DNA of 64,000 bases from Verrucomicrobiaceae bacterium (GCA_015075365.1 JABTUN010000002.1:1550001-1614000), one strand, 5' to 3'; positions 1 to 9,105 are shown, numbered from the stretch's first letter. Notes: a model not told the origin generated them from the letters alone. Made by a program: numbers and translations.

Positions 1-3000
1 ACGACAACGCGGATCTGCGCCGGGCCGGCAAGCGGCGTGGCCGCGCGCGCGCTGAGCTCGTAGGTGCCGGGAGAGAGGCTTTTGGTGAACTGCAGCCACT
101 CGCCGGCCGCCGTCCATCCCACGGAGGGCGTGGCATCGGTGTCGCCGGAGTTTTCGATGTCCACACCGCTGTTTCGATAGCTGAAGCCGCCCCAGGTCAG
201 GCCGAAGTTCTCCGCCTCCGTATCATTGTAGGTCACTCCTTGCGCGCCTTCGTCGAAGTCCTCGGCCTGCAACATGACGCTCGTGACAGCGACAGGCGGC
301 GTGTAGGTCACGGTGAGCACATTGGAGGCGGTGTTCGTGTTCCCGGCGGCATCGGCGACGGTTCCGGCGGGCAGTTGCACCGTCACCACGCCTGCTGCCG
401 TCGGCGTGATGGTCACGCTGCTGCTCGTGAGCGCCGAAGCGCTGCCATTGGTCACCGCAAAGTCGCCCAAGGCCAGGCCGGTGACCGGCTCGCTCGGTGT
501 GAGGGTGACGGTGAAGGCGCCGCTGACCGCATTCGAGGCGGTGGCGAGCGTGATGGCCGGTTTGGTGACATCGGAGCCGTTGGTGATGGTGAGCACGTTC
601 GACGCGAGGTTTGCCACGCCGACCGAATCCGTCATCACCCCGGCAGGGATGCTGATTTGAATGCTGGAAGCCGCGGGAGCCACGTTGAAGCTGAACGCGG
701 TGCCGTTGAGCGTGAAACCGCTGATGGTGCCGCCGGTGATGCTGATGTCGCCGACGGTGAAGCCCGTCGCGGCCTCGCTGAGCGTGCCGGTGACGGCGAA
801 ACTGGCGCTGACCGTGGAGCTGGCGGTGGCGAGCACGATGTTGATCGGCGCGGGCGCGCTGACCGTGGAATCCTCGATCTGGGAGAGATAGGCCGAGATC
901 TGGTTCAACTGCGTCGTGGTGAGCGTCACGCCCTGATGCGCGCTGACCGCATCGGCAAGCGTCGCGGCGCTGCCATCATGCAAATACGGCGCGGTGTTCC
1001 AGAGGCCGCGCAGCGTCGGCACGTCGAGGCCGGTGAGAGGACCGTCGAGGCGTTTGCCGCTCGTTGGCTTGATGGTGCCGATGTCGCGGAAGACATTGAG
1101 GGCGGAATTGGTGAAACGCGTGCCGCTGTGGCATGCGGCGCAGTTGAGCTGCTTGAAGAGCGTCTGGCCGGCGGTGGCATCGGTCGTCAAAGTGCCGTTG
1201 GTGTTGCGATTGGGGCTGTTGCCGGTGGTGGTGAGCGAATTCACATACGCGGCGAGCGCGTCGAGATCAGCGCTGCGTCCGGCGTTGGGCGTGCCGAGCG
1301 GCGGATGCGGCGTGCCGTTTGAAATGAGTCCAAGACCGCCTGCGAAGCCGCGGATCTGCCCCTCGAAGTCCTGAATCTCATCGAAGTTGCCGGTCCAGTG
1401 AGCGGGGCCGTGAGTCGCGTGTCCTTTGAGGCTGATGTTGTTGCGCAGCCCCTCGCCAAAGCCGGTGAAGTCCCACACACGGCCATCCTGGCCGCCGTCG
1501 TTGTGGCAGGAGGCGCAGGAGATGTATTGCTGCAGGGCGAGCCGCGAATCCCGCGCATCGTAGAAGAGTCCTTTGCCATTGAGGACGTTTGCCGCGAGCT
1601 TTTCCGTGGTGATGCAGGCGAGCGTGGCAGTGAGCGCGGGCGCGGTTTCAGCGCCGTTGATGATGGAACCGACATCGTGGATGGTGACGGTGCGGTCCAT
1701 GAAGTTGTGGACAAAGAGAGTGCGGCCATCCGGCGAGGTCACGACGCCCTGTGGCGCACGCCCCGCGGTGAAGCGCAGGATTTCACGTTTTCCCCACGAA
1801 TCGACGACCGCCACCTCGCGGCTTCCCTCCAGCGCGGTGAAGAGATACATGCCCTTGGGCTCGTAGCAGGCTGTGGAGGCGATGCCAGCGTCGTTGTAGT
1901 CGATGCGCGCGGCGAAATCTTCCGTGTCCGTGGTCAAATCGAGGCGCGAGGTGATGCTGCGGACGGCGCTGTCATGCGTGAGCGGCAGTCCATCACGCAG
2001 CATGCCGCGTTTGATGTTGTCCTGTTTCGACGGCACCCAGGCGGTGCGGCCATCGGGGCTCAGGACGGCGGGACCGAGGTAGTTCGGAATGCCGCGGGAG
2101 GCGGTGGAGCTGTCGATCTCGTTGCTGTGCTCCAGCACGATCGTCCTGGCGACCGCCATGCTCGACGCGGTGATGACCGCGACGATGCCGCCGTATTTCG
2201 TCGCACCGTTTTGCGTGATGACGCTGGCGGTTTCCTCACCGGGGAGCCTGGGCGTGATGAAGCGCGTGGCATAGACCTTGGCACCATCTGCGCTGACGGA
2301 AAGATGGCGCACGTCACTGCCGACCACGGCCGTCCCTGCGATGGTGGTGGGGGAACTGCGGTTGATTTTGATCACGCGGCCCGTGTCCTGGAGTGAAACG
2401 TAGGCCGTGTTGCCCGTAGGATCGAACACGATGCCGTAGGGCCGCGAACCGCGTGGCAACGTGACCGTTTGGGCGAGGGACAGATTGGTGCCGATGATGC
2501 TGATGCTGGCGGACTCGCTGTTCACGACCCATGCGCGCCCATCGGAGGCGATGGCGACGCTACGGGGCGCGTTGCCCACATTGATGATGCCGCTGCGGGC
2601 GCGCGTGACGGCATCGAAGACCGTGACGCTGTTCTGGTCCGGGTTCACCACCCAGAGCCGGGCATTGGCATTCGTGCGCACCTGGTAGGCGATGCTGGAG
2701 GAAACACGCGGCTGCGCCGTGGTCAGTGCCGCATGCACCGCCTGGCGGAAGCTCGTGCTGACCTCCCGCCCCGTCGAATCACGCGCGGTGAGCGTGACGA
2801 TATAGCGTCCGGGCGCGGAGTAGGTCTTTGAGACCGTCGTGGTGCTGCTGAAGGCGGAGTCCGGCGTGCCATCGCCGAAACTCCACTTGAACTGCGGATT
2901 CAGCCCGCCGCTGGCGCTGGCGGTGAAGGTGATGGCGGTGTTCACCGGCGCGGGCGCGCCGGTGAGCGGATTCAGCACGAGCTGCGCGGCCACATTCCAC

Positions 3001-5552
3001 ACGAACGAGGCAGTGACGGGCGTGTTCACGCCATCGCTGACGCTGACGACGACATTGGACGAGCCGGCGGTCGTTGGCGTGCCGCTGATGCGGCCCGTGG
3101 AGCTGATGGAAAGCCCGGCGGGCAATCCGGTGGCACTGAAGGTGAGCGGGGCGTTCTCCGCATCGGCGGCGTTGATTTGCAAAACCACGGCATTCTCGAC
3201 GACGCTGCTCTGCGTGCCGGGATTCGTGATGACCGGCGGCGAATCGATCACCCACGGCGAGAGATACTGCCCCGGGATGACGATCGGGCCGCTGCCCGTG
3301 CCGGGGATCTCCCACGCGGCGGCGAGATTGTCCCCGCCAGTGCCTTCCTTCATGATGACCTCAATATAATAGCGCTGGCCGGCCTGGAGCGTGATGAGCG
3401 CGGAGGTTTGCTCCGGATAGCGGCTCCATTCGCGTGAATTGGTCCACGAAGGCACGCGGGCAATGGTGACGGCGGTGGCCGGACTGTCATTCGTCCCGAG
3501 CTTGAGCTGCGTCTCGTCATCGCCGGCCACCCAGAAGCGGTATTGACCCGTGATCGGCGGATGGATCCAGCCACGCAGGCGCTGACCGTAGTTGTCCGCC
3601 CAGTCAGTGGGCGCCTCCAGGCTCGTGCGCTGGTCGCGCCCCGTGGGATTGTTCGGATACGCGGTGCTGGCGGTGAGATTGGAAACGAGCACGCCGCTGA
3701 TGCCGGTCCACCATTCACGCAGAATGCTGCCGCTGCCCAAGGTGGTGGGAATGACCGTCCAGCGGAACTGATGCGAGGCCGTGGGACCGAGCGAGGACGT
3801 GGCGGTGATGGTGACGAGGCTCACACCGAGCTCCGCGACTGTGCCGCTGATCAAGCCGGTGCTGTTGATGCTCAAACCAGGAGGAAGGCCGGTGGCGGCA
3901 AACGTGATCGTGCCCTGGCCGGTGGCGGTGATTTGCAAAGACACGTTTTGATTCAGCGGCGTGGTCTGGTCGCCAGGATTGGCGATGGACGGCGCGTTGT
4001 CGGCAGTGACGTGGATGATTCTCGACTCGGAGTAGGGCCCAGCGGGCGAGATGGCGAAGAGCATCCAGTAGCCCGGCGTCATCACATTGAGGTTGGTGTG
4101 CGAGTGCAGGGTGTAATTGCCCGCGCTGTCCTCGGTGAAGGGCAGGTTCATGAAGCGCAGGTCCGTGCCGACACTGTGCGTGAGCGAGGCGAGCTTGATG
4201 AAGGTGAAATTCCGCATGCCAGCGGTGGCCTTCACGCTGAAGGTCATGCCCGCGCCGATCTCCTCCGGCGCGTCCGTGATGACCGGCCGCGTGACGGCGC
4301 TGCCGTCCGCATTGAACAGCGCGCCGGGCGTGTAGATCTGCGCATCGCGGTGGTCCGCGCTGTTTCCGCTCAATCCGCCGCCGCCGCTCCAGACACGACC
4401 ATCCGGCAGCAGCACGGCGAGGGAGTGATAATTGCGCGGCACGCTGGCATTTGCGGCGGCGCGCCACTGTCCCGTTTGCGGATTCCAGATCTCCGGCATC
4501 AGTACGCTGCCCTGGTCGCTGAATTTGATCTGCGAGGTATTGCCACCGATCATCATCACCTCGCCGTTCGGCAGCACGACGCTGTTGGAGAAGGTGCGCG
4601 GCTGGATCACATTGCCCGTGCGCGTGATGACGGGGGCGGGGCCGTTGATGTCCACGGTGTAGGCCTCGTTGGTGGCCCCGGAGTTGAGGCTGCGCCCGGT
4701 GGCCAGCAGCACCTTGCCGATGTCATACATGACGAACGCGCCGTCCTTGGGATAGAAGCTCCCCGGCACGTCCACATTCGTGTCGATGAACTGACCGCTG
4801 CCCGTGGGCACCACCCAGTGCATCGAGTCCGTCGGGCCTGTGTGCGCGATACGGCCATCCGGCGCCACGGTGACAAACGGATGCCAGTCTGATTCAAAGC
4901 CGCCCTCGCCATACGCGAGCTGCCAGTTGATGCCTGTGAGGCGCGTCCAGCCGATGCCTTCGTTCCAGCGCTCCGCCGTCGCAGGGCCGCCGGAGCCGGA
5001 GGCGGTGAAGACGGTGCCGTTGGGCAGCGCCACGCTGGTGTTGTACCAGCGCGGGTCCTGCATGTTCGGGATGGCGCTCCAGGTGTTCGTCCGCCAGTCA
5101 AAGATGCTGCTCAGGCGCGTCGTGTTTCGCCCGCCGTTCACCAGCACCCGGCCGTCCGGCAGCATCACCACACCGCCGCAGAACATGTCGTGCCGCGTGT
5201 TGTTGAACTCGACAAACTGCCCCGTGCGGTAGTCCCATGTCGCCGCATAAGTGAACTCGGGCCCCACCGGGAACGTGGTGCGTTGATTCGACGCAAAGGT
5301 GAGCAAGCGGCCGTCCGGCAACTGCGCGCAGGTGACGGGAATGTGCGGCGTCCAGGGAATGACGGCGCTCCATGATCCCAAGCCCTGCATCTGCTCCGGC
5401 GGCGGCGGCAGGAGCTGCTGCGCGGTCGGCGTGAAGGCGGGCGCGAGGCGCGCGGCCTCGGCGGCGAAAGCATCGCTCTGCGCATGATCTTCGAGCGCGG
5501 CAAAAGCAGGCGAGCTGGCAAGCAACCCAGTGAGAAAAAGTCGGCGGATCAT
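1..5552 (-). CDS. Giant secreted galactose-oxidase-like / di-haem cytochrome chimera (partial at window edge)
   Basis: The frame stays open from ATG 5552 to base 1 (1850 codons, no stop found). A signal peptide (residues 1-19) leads into a kelch/galactose-oxidase propeller (about 55-420) and a galactose-oxidase C-terminal domain (about 425-515). The five radical-copper residues are in place: C125 (motif MFCGG), Y170 (RWY), Y375-H376 (NYHS) and H459 (THS). Spacings of 45 and 83 compare with 44 and 85 in fungal galactose oxidase. Gly188 stands where that enzyme has the stacking Trp290. Then follow a putative Ig domain (520-590), PA14 (610-750), Ig (770-845), PKD (850-925), a YVTN-type propeller (950-1285), a cytochrome c region with CASCH 1346-1350 and CAACH 1471-1475, two bacterial Ig-like repeats (1565-1750) and a CBM6-like module. 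The ATG overlaps the stop of the upstream gene, so the two are translationally coupled. Probably an exported copper oxidase acting on carbohydrate or aldehyde; the substrate is unknown. Confidence 0.88.
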   Translation of the reverse strand, partial: MIRRLFLTGLLASSPAFAALEDHAQSDAFAAEAARLAPAFTPTAQQLLPPPPEQMQGLGSWSAVIPWTPHIPVTCAQLPDGRLLTFASNQRTTFPVGPEFTYAATWDYRTGQFVEFNNTRHDMFCGGVVMLPDGRVLVNGGRNTTRLSSIFDWRTNTWSAIPNMQDPRWYNTSVALPNGTVFTASGSGGPATAERWNEGIGWTRLTGINWQLAYGEGGFESDWHPFVTVAPDGRIAHTGPTDSMHWVVPTGSGQFIDTNVDVPGSFYPKDGAFVMYDIGKVLLATGRSLNSGATNEAYTVDINGPAPVITRTGNVIQPRTFSNSVVLPNGEVMMIGGNTSQIKFSDQGSVLMPEIWNPQTGQWRAAANASVPRNYHSLAVLLPDGRVWSGGGGLSGNSADHRDAQIYTPGALFNADGSAVTRPVITDAPEEIGAGMTFSVKATAGMRNFTFIKLASLTHSVGTDLRFMNLPFTEDSAGNYTLHSHTNLNVMTPGYWMLFAISPAGPYSESRIIHVTADNAPSIANPGDQTTPLNQNVSLQITATGQGTITFAATGLPPGLSINSTGLISGTVAELGVSLVTITATSSLGPTASHQFRWTVIPTTLGSGSILREWWTGISGVLVSNLTASTAYPNNPTGRDQRTSLEAPTDWADNYGQRLRGWIHPPITGQYRFWVAGDDETQLKLGTNDSPATAVTIARVPSWTNSREWSRYPEQTSALITLQAGQRYYIEVIMKEGTGGDNLAAAWEIPGTGSGPIVIPGQYLSPWVIDSPPVITNPGTQSSVVENAVVLQINAADAENAPLTFSATGLPAGLSISSTGRISGTPTTAGSSNVVVSVSDGVNTPVTASFVWNVAAQLVLNPLTGAPAPVNTAITFTASASGGLNPQFKWSFGDGTPDSAFSSTTTVSKTYSAPGRYIVTLTARDSTGREVSTSFRQAVHAALTTAQPRVSSSIAYQVRTNANARLWVVNPDQNSVTVFDAVTRARSGIINVGNAPRSVAIASDGRAWVVNSESASISIIGTNLSLAQTVTLPRGSRPYGIVFDPTGNTAYVSLQDTGRVIKINRSSPTTIAGTAVVGSDVRHLSVSADGAKVYATRFITPRLPGEETASVITQNGATKYGGIVAVITASSMAVARTIVLEHSNEIDSSTASRGIPNYLGPAVLSPDGRTAWVPSKQDNIKRGMLRDGLPLTHDSAVRSITSRLDLTTDTEDFAARIDYNDAGIASTACYEPKGMYLFTALEGSREVAVVDSWGKREILRFTAGRAPQGVVTSPDGRTLFVHNFMDRTVTIHDVGSIINGAETAPALTATLACITTEKLAANVLNGKGLFYDARDSRLALQQYISCASCHNDGGQDGRVWDFTGFGEGLRNNISLKGHATHGPAHWTGNFDEIQDFEGQIRGFAGGLGLISNGTPHPPLGTPNAGRSADLDALAAYVNSLTTTGNSPNRNTNGTLTTDATAGQTLFKQLNCAACHSGTRFTNSALNVFRDIGTIKPTSGKRLDGPLTGLDVPTLRGLWNTAPYLHDGSAATLADAVSAHQGVTLTTTQLNQISAYLSQIEDSTVSAPAPINIVLATASSTVSASFAVTGTLSEAATGFTVGDISITGGTISGFTLNGTAFSFNVAPAASSIQISIPAGVMTDSVGVANLASNVLTITNGSDVTKPAITLATASNAVSGAFTVTLTPSEPVTGLALGDFAVTNGSASALTSSSVTITPTAAGVVTVQLPAGTVADAAGNTNTASNVLTVTYTPPVAVTSVMLQAEDFDEGAQGVTYNDTEAENFGLTWGGFSYRNSGVDIENSGDTDATPSVGWTAAGEWLQFTKSLSPGTYELSARAATPLAGPAQIRVV

Positions 5553-7231
5553 CGGGCGGCGGTCTTGGTGGCGGTTTGCGTGAAGGCTTCGTCGGTGAGT
5601 GTGTTCAGGAAAGCCACGAGGTCGGCCTTCTCCTGCGCGCTGAGCTGGATTCCCGTCTCGGGATGCTTCGCGAGATTGGGATCGAGCGTGTCGCTCCGCC
5701 GCACGCCGCTGCTGTAGTGCTCCACGACCTCTTCGAGCGTCGCAAAGCGCCCGTCGTGCATGTAGGGAGCGGTGAGGGCCACATTGCGCAGGCTGGGCAC
5801 TTTGAACTTGCCGCGGTCCCCCGCGTTTTTCGTCACCGCCATGCGTCCGATGTCATCCGGAGCCAGATCGAGGCCGTTGTTCGCGAACTGGCTGCTGACG
5901 AACAACGTGCCGCCATGGCAGTGAAAGCAGTCCGCGCCACGCAGCCCGCGTTTCGGGTCAAATTCGGTCACAAAGAGCTGCAGGCCGCGTTTTTCGCTCT
6001 CCGTGAGCTCCGCCACCTTCCGCGCCGCGCGATCATATTTCGAGTCCTGCGAGATCAAGGTGAGCAAAAACTGCTCCAACGCCGCCGCGATGCGGTCTGC
6101 GGTGATTTCCGGCGTGCCGAAGGCCTTTTGAAACGCCGCGCCCTCGTCTTGCAGCTTCGCGACCACCTTAGGCAGCGTCTCGTTCATCTCCGCGTGATCC
6201 TGGATCGGCATCAGCACCTGCTCCCGCAGCGTCGCCGCGCGGCCGTCCCAGAAGAAGCTCGTTCCCCAGGCCAGGTTGAAGAGCGGCATGGCGTTTCGTT
6301 TTCCCGCCTGCCCTTCGGCACCGAGGCTGAAACGCCGCGCATCGGCAAAGGCCAGCTTCACATCATGGCAGGAGGCACAAGACTGCGTGCCGTTGATTGA
6401 GAGCCGCGTGTCATGAAACAACCTGCGGCCCAGTTCCACGCCTGCCTCCGTCATCGGCGGCAGCATCACCTGGGGAAAGCGCTGCGTGATCAGCGGCGCG
6501 CCGGATCCTGCGCGCGCGGCACCCGATTGATACAGATCGTAGTTCACCTGCATGACACGGAAGGCCCGTTTGAGATTCGCCGTCATGCGCGCCGCGGTCA
6601 CATCCCCCTCGCGCGAGTGTGTCGAAGATTCCATGATGCCATCAAGCACCTTCGCCACATCGAGATCGATTGAAATGGTCAGCGGCCGCCCGCCCTCGAA
6701 CTCCACCGGAAGTTCCACCGTCGTGAGCTGCGGTACGTTGGCCAGATGATACGAGAAGCCGTCCTCACCACTCCGGCCTTCCAGCGCCATGAAGATGAAC
6801 CCGCCCATCAGCCCCCAGTGCAGCCCGTTCACCTGCGGATTCAGTGGATGCTCCGGCGGGAAGACGTTCGGGTCCATCTTGTTGACGGTTTCATCCACAC
6901 CGATCCGAAAACGAATCCCCGCAAACCGCCCCGGAGGCGTTCCCGTGCCTTCCGCCGTGTTTTTCCCGTTTCGCAGGCCCAGATACGCATGCCAGTCCCG
7001 CGATTCGATCCACGTCCCGTCCGTTCGTTGCAGAGCCAGGCCGGAAAGCAGGGCGTCCAGCCGGGAGAGACGCCTATCACCAAGATCGCCAGCCAGCCGG
7101 AACTCCAGCCGCAGTGTCTCCACCGCCACCGCGGGCATCGTTGGCACTGCCAGCATGAACCCGGACAGCATCACCGCAGAGACGATGGTGGAGCAGAATG
7201 AGCAATGTCGATGTGCATTCGTGAGAGGCAT
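5549..7231 (-). CDS. MbnP-like copper domain fused to MauG/MbnH-type di-haem enzyme
   Basis: A 560-residue exported protein (signal segment about 14-36). Residues 38-200 resemble the MbnP copper-binding domain: a beta-rich fold, FRIGVD at 108-113, and a PPEHPLNP...NGLHWG block holding H128, H138 and W139. It lacks the four cysteines of classical MbnP. Residues 245-555 are a cytochrome c peroxidase/MauG fold with two haem motifs, C285-H289 (CASCH) and C435-H439 (CFHCH), a likely inter-haem Trp328 in FFWDG, and Y506 in EHYSSG, where I place the axial ligand that is Tyr in MauG and Met in peroxidases. In methanotrophs MbnP and MbnH are separate partners, and MbnH oxidises a Trp of MbnP to kynurenine. 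Here they are one chain. Its stop overlaps the start of the giant oxidase gene. A plain peroxidase role is the alternative. Confidence 0.85.
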   Translation of the reverse strand: MPLTNAHRHCSFCSTIVSAVMLSGFMLAVPTMPAVAVETLRLEFRLAGDLGDRRLSRLDALLSGLALQRTDGTWIESRDWHAYLGLRNGKNTAEGTGTPPGRFAGIRFRIGVDETVNKMDPNVFPPEHPLNPQVNGLHWGLMGGFIFMALEGRSGEDGFSYHLANVPQLTTVELPVEFEGGRPLTISIDLDVAKVLDGIMESSTHSREGDVTAARMTANLKRAFRVMQVNYDLYQSGAARAGSGAPLITQRFPQVMLPPMTEAGVELGRRLFHDTRLSINGTQSCASCHDVKLAFADARRFSLGAEGQAGKRNAMPLFNLAWGTSFFWDGRAATLREQVLMPIQDHAEMNETLPKVVAKLQDEGAAFQKAFGTPEITADRIAAALEQFLLTLISQDSKYDRAARKVAELTESEKRGLQLFVTEFDPKRGLRGADCFHCHGGTLFVSSQFANNGLDLAPDDIGRMAVTKNAGDRGKFKVPSLRNVALTAPYMHDGRFATLEEVVEHYSSGVRRSDTLDPNLAKHPETGIQLSAQEKADLVAFLNTLTDEAFTQTATKTAAR

Positions 7232-7253
7232 TTCTGATCACATTTATCGCTAA

Positions 7254-7311
7254 TGAGACATCCACTATAAGTATGAGACCTCTTGGTATGTTAAAACCAT
7301 AATCTTGAGAC
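7254..7311 (-). promoter_or_regulatory. Promoter with three TGAGAC repeats ahead of the copper/haem operon
   Basis: Reading leftwards, a TTAACA (-35-like, 7289-7294) and TATAGT (-10-like, 7264-7269) are separated by 19 bp, about 33 bp before the ATG at 7231. The hexamer TGAGAC occurs three times, at 7254-7259, 7274-7279 and 7306-7311, that is 20 and 32 bp apart (about two and three helical turns). One copy lies in the promoter spacer and one near the expected transcription start. This looks like an operator, but the regulator is unknown and the spacer is longer than ideal. Confidence 0.4.
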
Positions 7312-7405
7312 TTACATTCTTCTCACATTCTCAAAAGCGACCCAACACTTCCCTAGCGCACGATCTCCAGCTTGCCCGCCCGCTCGTCTGCCGCGATAGC
7401 CCCTC

Positions 7406-7894
7406 ATGCCCTCTCCAGTGCGCGTCCTTTTTGTCTGCCTCGGCAACATCTGCCGCTCTCCCGCCGCGGAGGGCGTGTTCCGGCATCTGGTGCATGAAGA
7501 GGGTCTGGCAGAGGCGCTGCACATCGACTCCGCCGGCACCGCCGACTGGCATTCCGGCAAGTTGCCCGACGAACGCATGCGGCAGGCCGGGAAGGCGCGT
7601 GGCTACGATTTTTCCAGCCGTGCGCGCCAGGCGCGGGCGGAGGATTTGCAAAAGTTCGATCTCATTCTCGCGATGGACGCTCAGAACCACCGTGACCTGC
7701 TTTCCCTTGATCCGCAGGGCCTCCACCACACGAAAATCCGCCTCTTCCGCGATTTCTGCACCGCGCACGAGACCGGCGACGTGCCCGATCCTTATTACGG
7801 CGGGCCGGAGGGTTTTGAAAACGTGCTCGACCTCCTGGAGGACGGCTGCGCGGGCGTTTTGAGCCATGCGCGCGGCCTGCTGTCGCGGAGCTGA
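7406..7894 (+). CDS. Low-molecular-weight protein tyrosine phosphatase
   Basis: A 162-residue protein of the usual size for this family. The N-terminal P-loop CLGNICRS (residues 12-19) is the CX5R(S) signature with nucleophilic Cys12 and Arg18. The DPYYGG motif near residue 131 supplies the general-acid Asp. Such cytoplasmic enzymes dephosphorylate tyrosine kinases and other proteins, often in exopolysaccharide control; no kinase or capsule genes are adjacent. It is transcribed away from the copper/haem operon across a 174-bp divergent gap. Confidence 0.92.
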   Translation: MPSPVRVLFVCLGNICRSPAAEGVFRHLVHEEGLAEALHIDSAGTADWHSGKLPDERMRQAGKARGYDFSSRARQARAEDLQKFDLILAMDAQNHRDLLSLDPQGLHHTKIRLFRDFCTAHETGDVPDPYYGGPEGFENVLDLLEDGCAGVLSHARGLLSRS

Positions 7895-7897
7895 GGC

Positions 7898-7947
7898 TTC
7901 ACGCGCATCCCTCCGTCATTTCATCCCCGGTTCATCAAGGTTTCATC
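7898..7947 (+). promoter_or_regulatory. 11-bp-phased direct repeats (CreB/PhoB-type box) ahead of the Cre-like locus
   Basis: TTCATC occurs at 7920-7925, 7931-7936 and 7942-7947, exactly 11 bp apart, and a TTCAC at 7898-7902 lies 22 bp (two periods) upstream. OmpR/PhoB-family regulators bind tandem half-sites with an 11-bp period; the E. coli CreB box is TTCAC-N6-TTCAC. The array lies 23-72 bp before the ATG at 7970, and a CreB-like regulator is encoded at 12560. Binding is inferred. Confidence 0.5.
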
Positions 7948-7969
7948 CGCCTTTGGAAACTGCGGGCCG

Positions 7970-9076
7970 ATGAAAATCATCCGCCTCTCCCTGCTGGGAG
8001 CCGTGCTGGCCACCACCGCCGCCACGGCTCAGACCAAACTCGACGACAGCGAAGTCCGCATCAGCTACGCCGAGCTCAAACGCCTCCTCGCGGCCACGCA
8101 GCCCGCCGCGGAGGTGAAGGTCAAATCGCCCCCGCCCGTGCCTGCCGCGCTGCTTTCCGCCGTGTATCGGCTCGATGCGAAAACGGGCGAAATCATCGCC
8201 GAGATGCAGGCGCAGAGCTTCGCGGAGGGCTGGCAATCCATTCCGCTGGCCGGAGCCTCCACCGGAGCGGTAAATCTCGATCCGGCGGATGCCCGCGTGG
8301 TGGTGCAAAACGAGCAACTGTGCCTGCTCACAGACCAAACCGGCCTCACGAGCCTCAAACTGACCTTTCCCGCAGTTTGGCCGCAAACGCTGCATCTGGC
8401 TCCGAGTGCCGTCGCGGCCCTGGAAGTGGCTTCGCTGCCCGAAAACCATGTTTTGCGTCTTTCGAGCGGCACGATCATCCGGCAGAACGGTCGCCATGCG
8501 CTGCCCGCGGCGGGTGGTGAGGTCACGTTGACCTTGGAGGATGCTAAAAAAGAGCCCGCACCGCTTACTGATGAAGCCATCCTCACCTCCGCCACCTATG
8601 CCACGCAGGTTGTTCGTGATGGCTCGGTGCTCACCGAGGGCACGCTGCTTGTGCGCCACGATCCACCGCTGCGCATTGTGGTGACATTGCCGGAGTCTTC
8701 GCAGCTTCTGCAATGCCGCGTGAATGACACGCTGATCCGTCCTGTCACGCAAAGCGGCACGCGATTGGAGATCCCGCTCGATGATCCCGCCACCGACGGT
8801 GGCGAATCGAAGATCGAGCTCTCCTTCACGAGCACCTTGCCCGCTCTGCAAGCCACCGAAGGCGAACTCAATCTCGCCCTGCCGCAGACGCCGCTCTTTG
8901 CGAAGCAGATCGACTGGCAGGTGCAGCTGCCCGCCGGCTTCGACACCACCGCCATCGGCAACATCGAGACGCTCACGCCCGCCGCCGATGCCAAGCCCGG
9001 CCTCCACCTCCGCAAATCCCTCTGCCGCGATCAACAACCCCAGGCCCGCATCAGCTACCGCAAACGCACCAACTAA
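7970..9076 (+). CDS. Secreted protein of unknown function, linked to a CreD-like gene
   Basis: A 368-residue protein with a clear signal peptide (residues 1-20, ending in ATA-A). I recognise no domain. The body is predicted to be rich in beta strands, with alternating short hydrophobic stretches and many Thr/Leu/Val residues, and has no membrane segment after the signal, so it is probably periplasmic. It is followed after 29 bp by the CreD-like membrane protein on the same strand and probably shares its transcript. The phased TTCATC repeats lie directly upstream. E. coli has CreA at the equivalent place, but I see no CreA resemblance. Confidence 0.75.
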   Translation: MKIIRLSLLGAVLATTAATAQTKLDDSEVRISYAELKRLLAATQPAAEVKVKSPPPVPAALLSAVYRLDAKTGEIIAEMQAQSFAEGWQSIPLAGASTGAVNLDPADARVVVQNEQLCLLTDQTGLTSLKLTFPAVWPQTLHLAPSAVAALEVASLPENHVLRLSSGTIIRQNGRHALPAAGGEVTLTLEDAKKEPAPLTDEAILTSATYATQVVRDGSVLTEGTLLVRHDPPLRIVVTLPESSQLLQCRVNDTLIRPVTQSGTRLEIPLDDPATDGGESKIELSFTSTLPALQATEGELNLALPQTPLFAKQIDWQVQLPAGFDTTAIGNIETLTPAADAKPGLHLRKSLCRDQQPQARISYRKRTN

Positions 9077-9105
9077 TCACCACCACTCCACACCTCCATC
9101 ACTCC

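Noticed and set aside
5549..7231. Ordinary di-haem cytochrome c peroxidase
   Set aside because: The extra MbnP-like N-terminal domain and the Tyr at the second-haem ligand position fit the MauG/MbnH type better.
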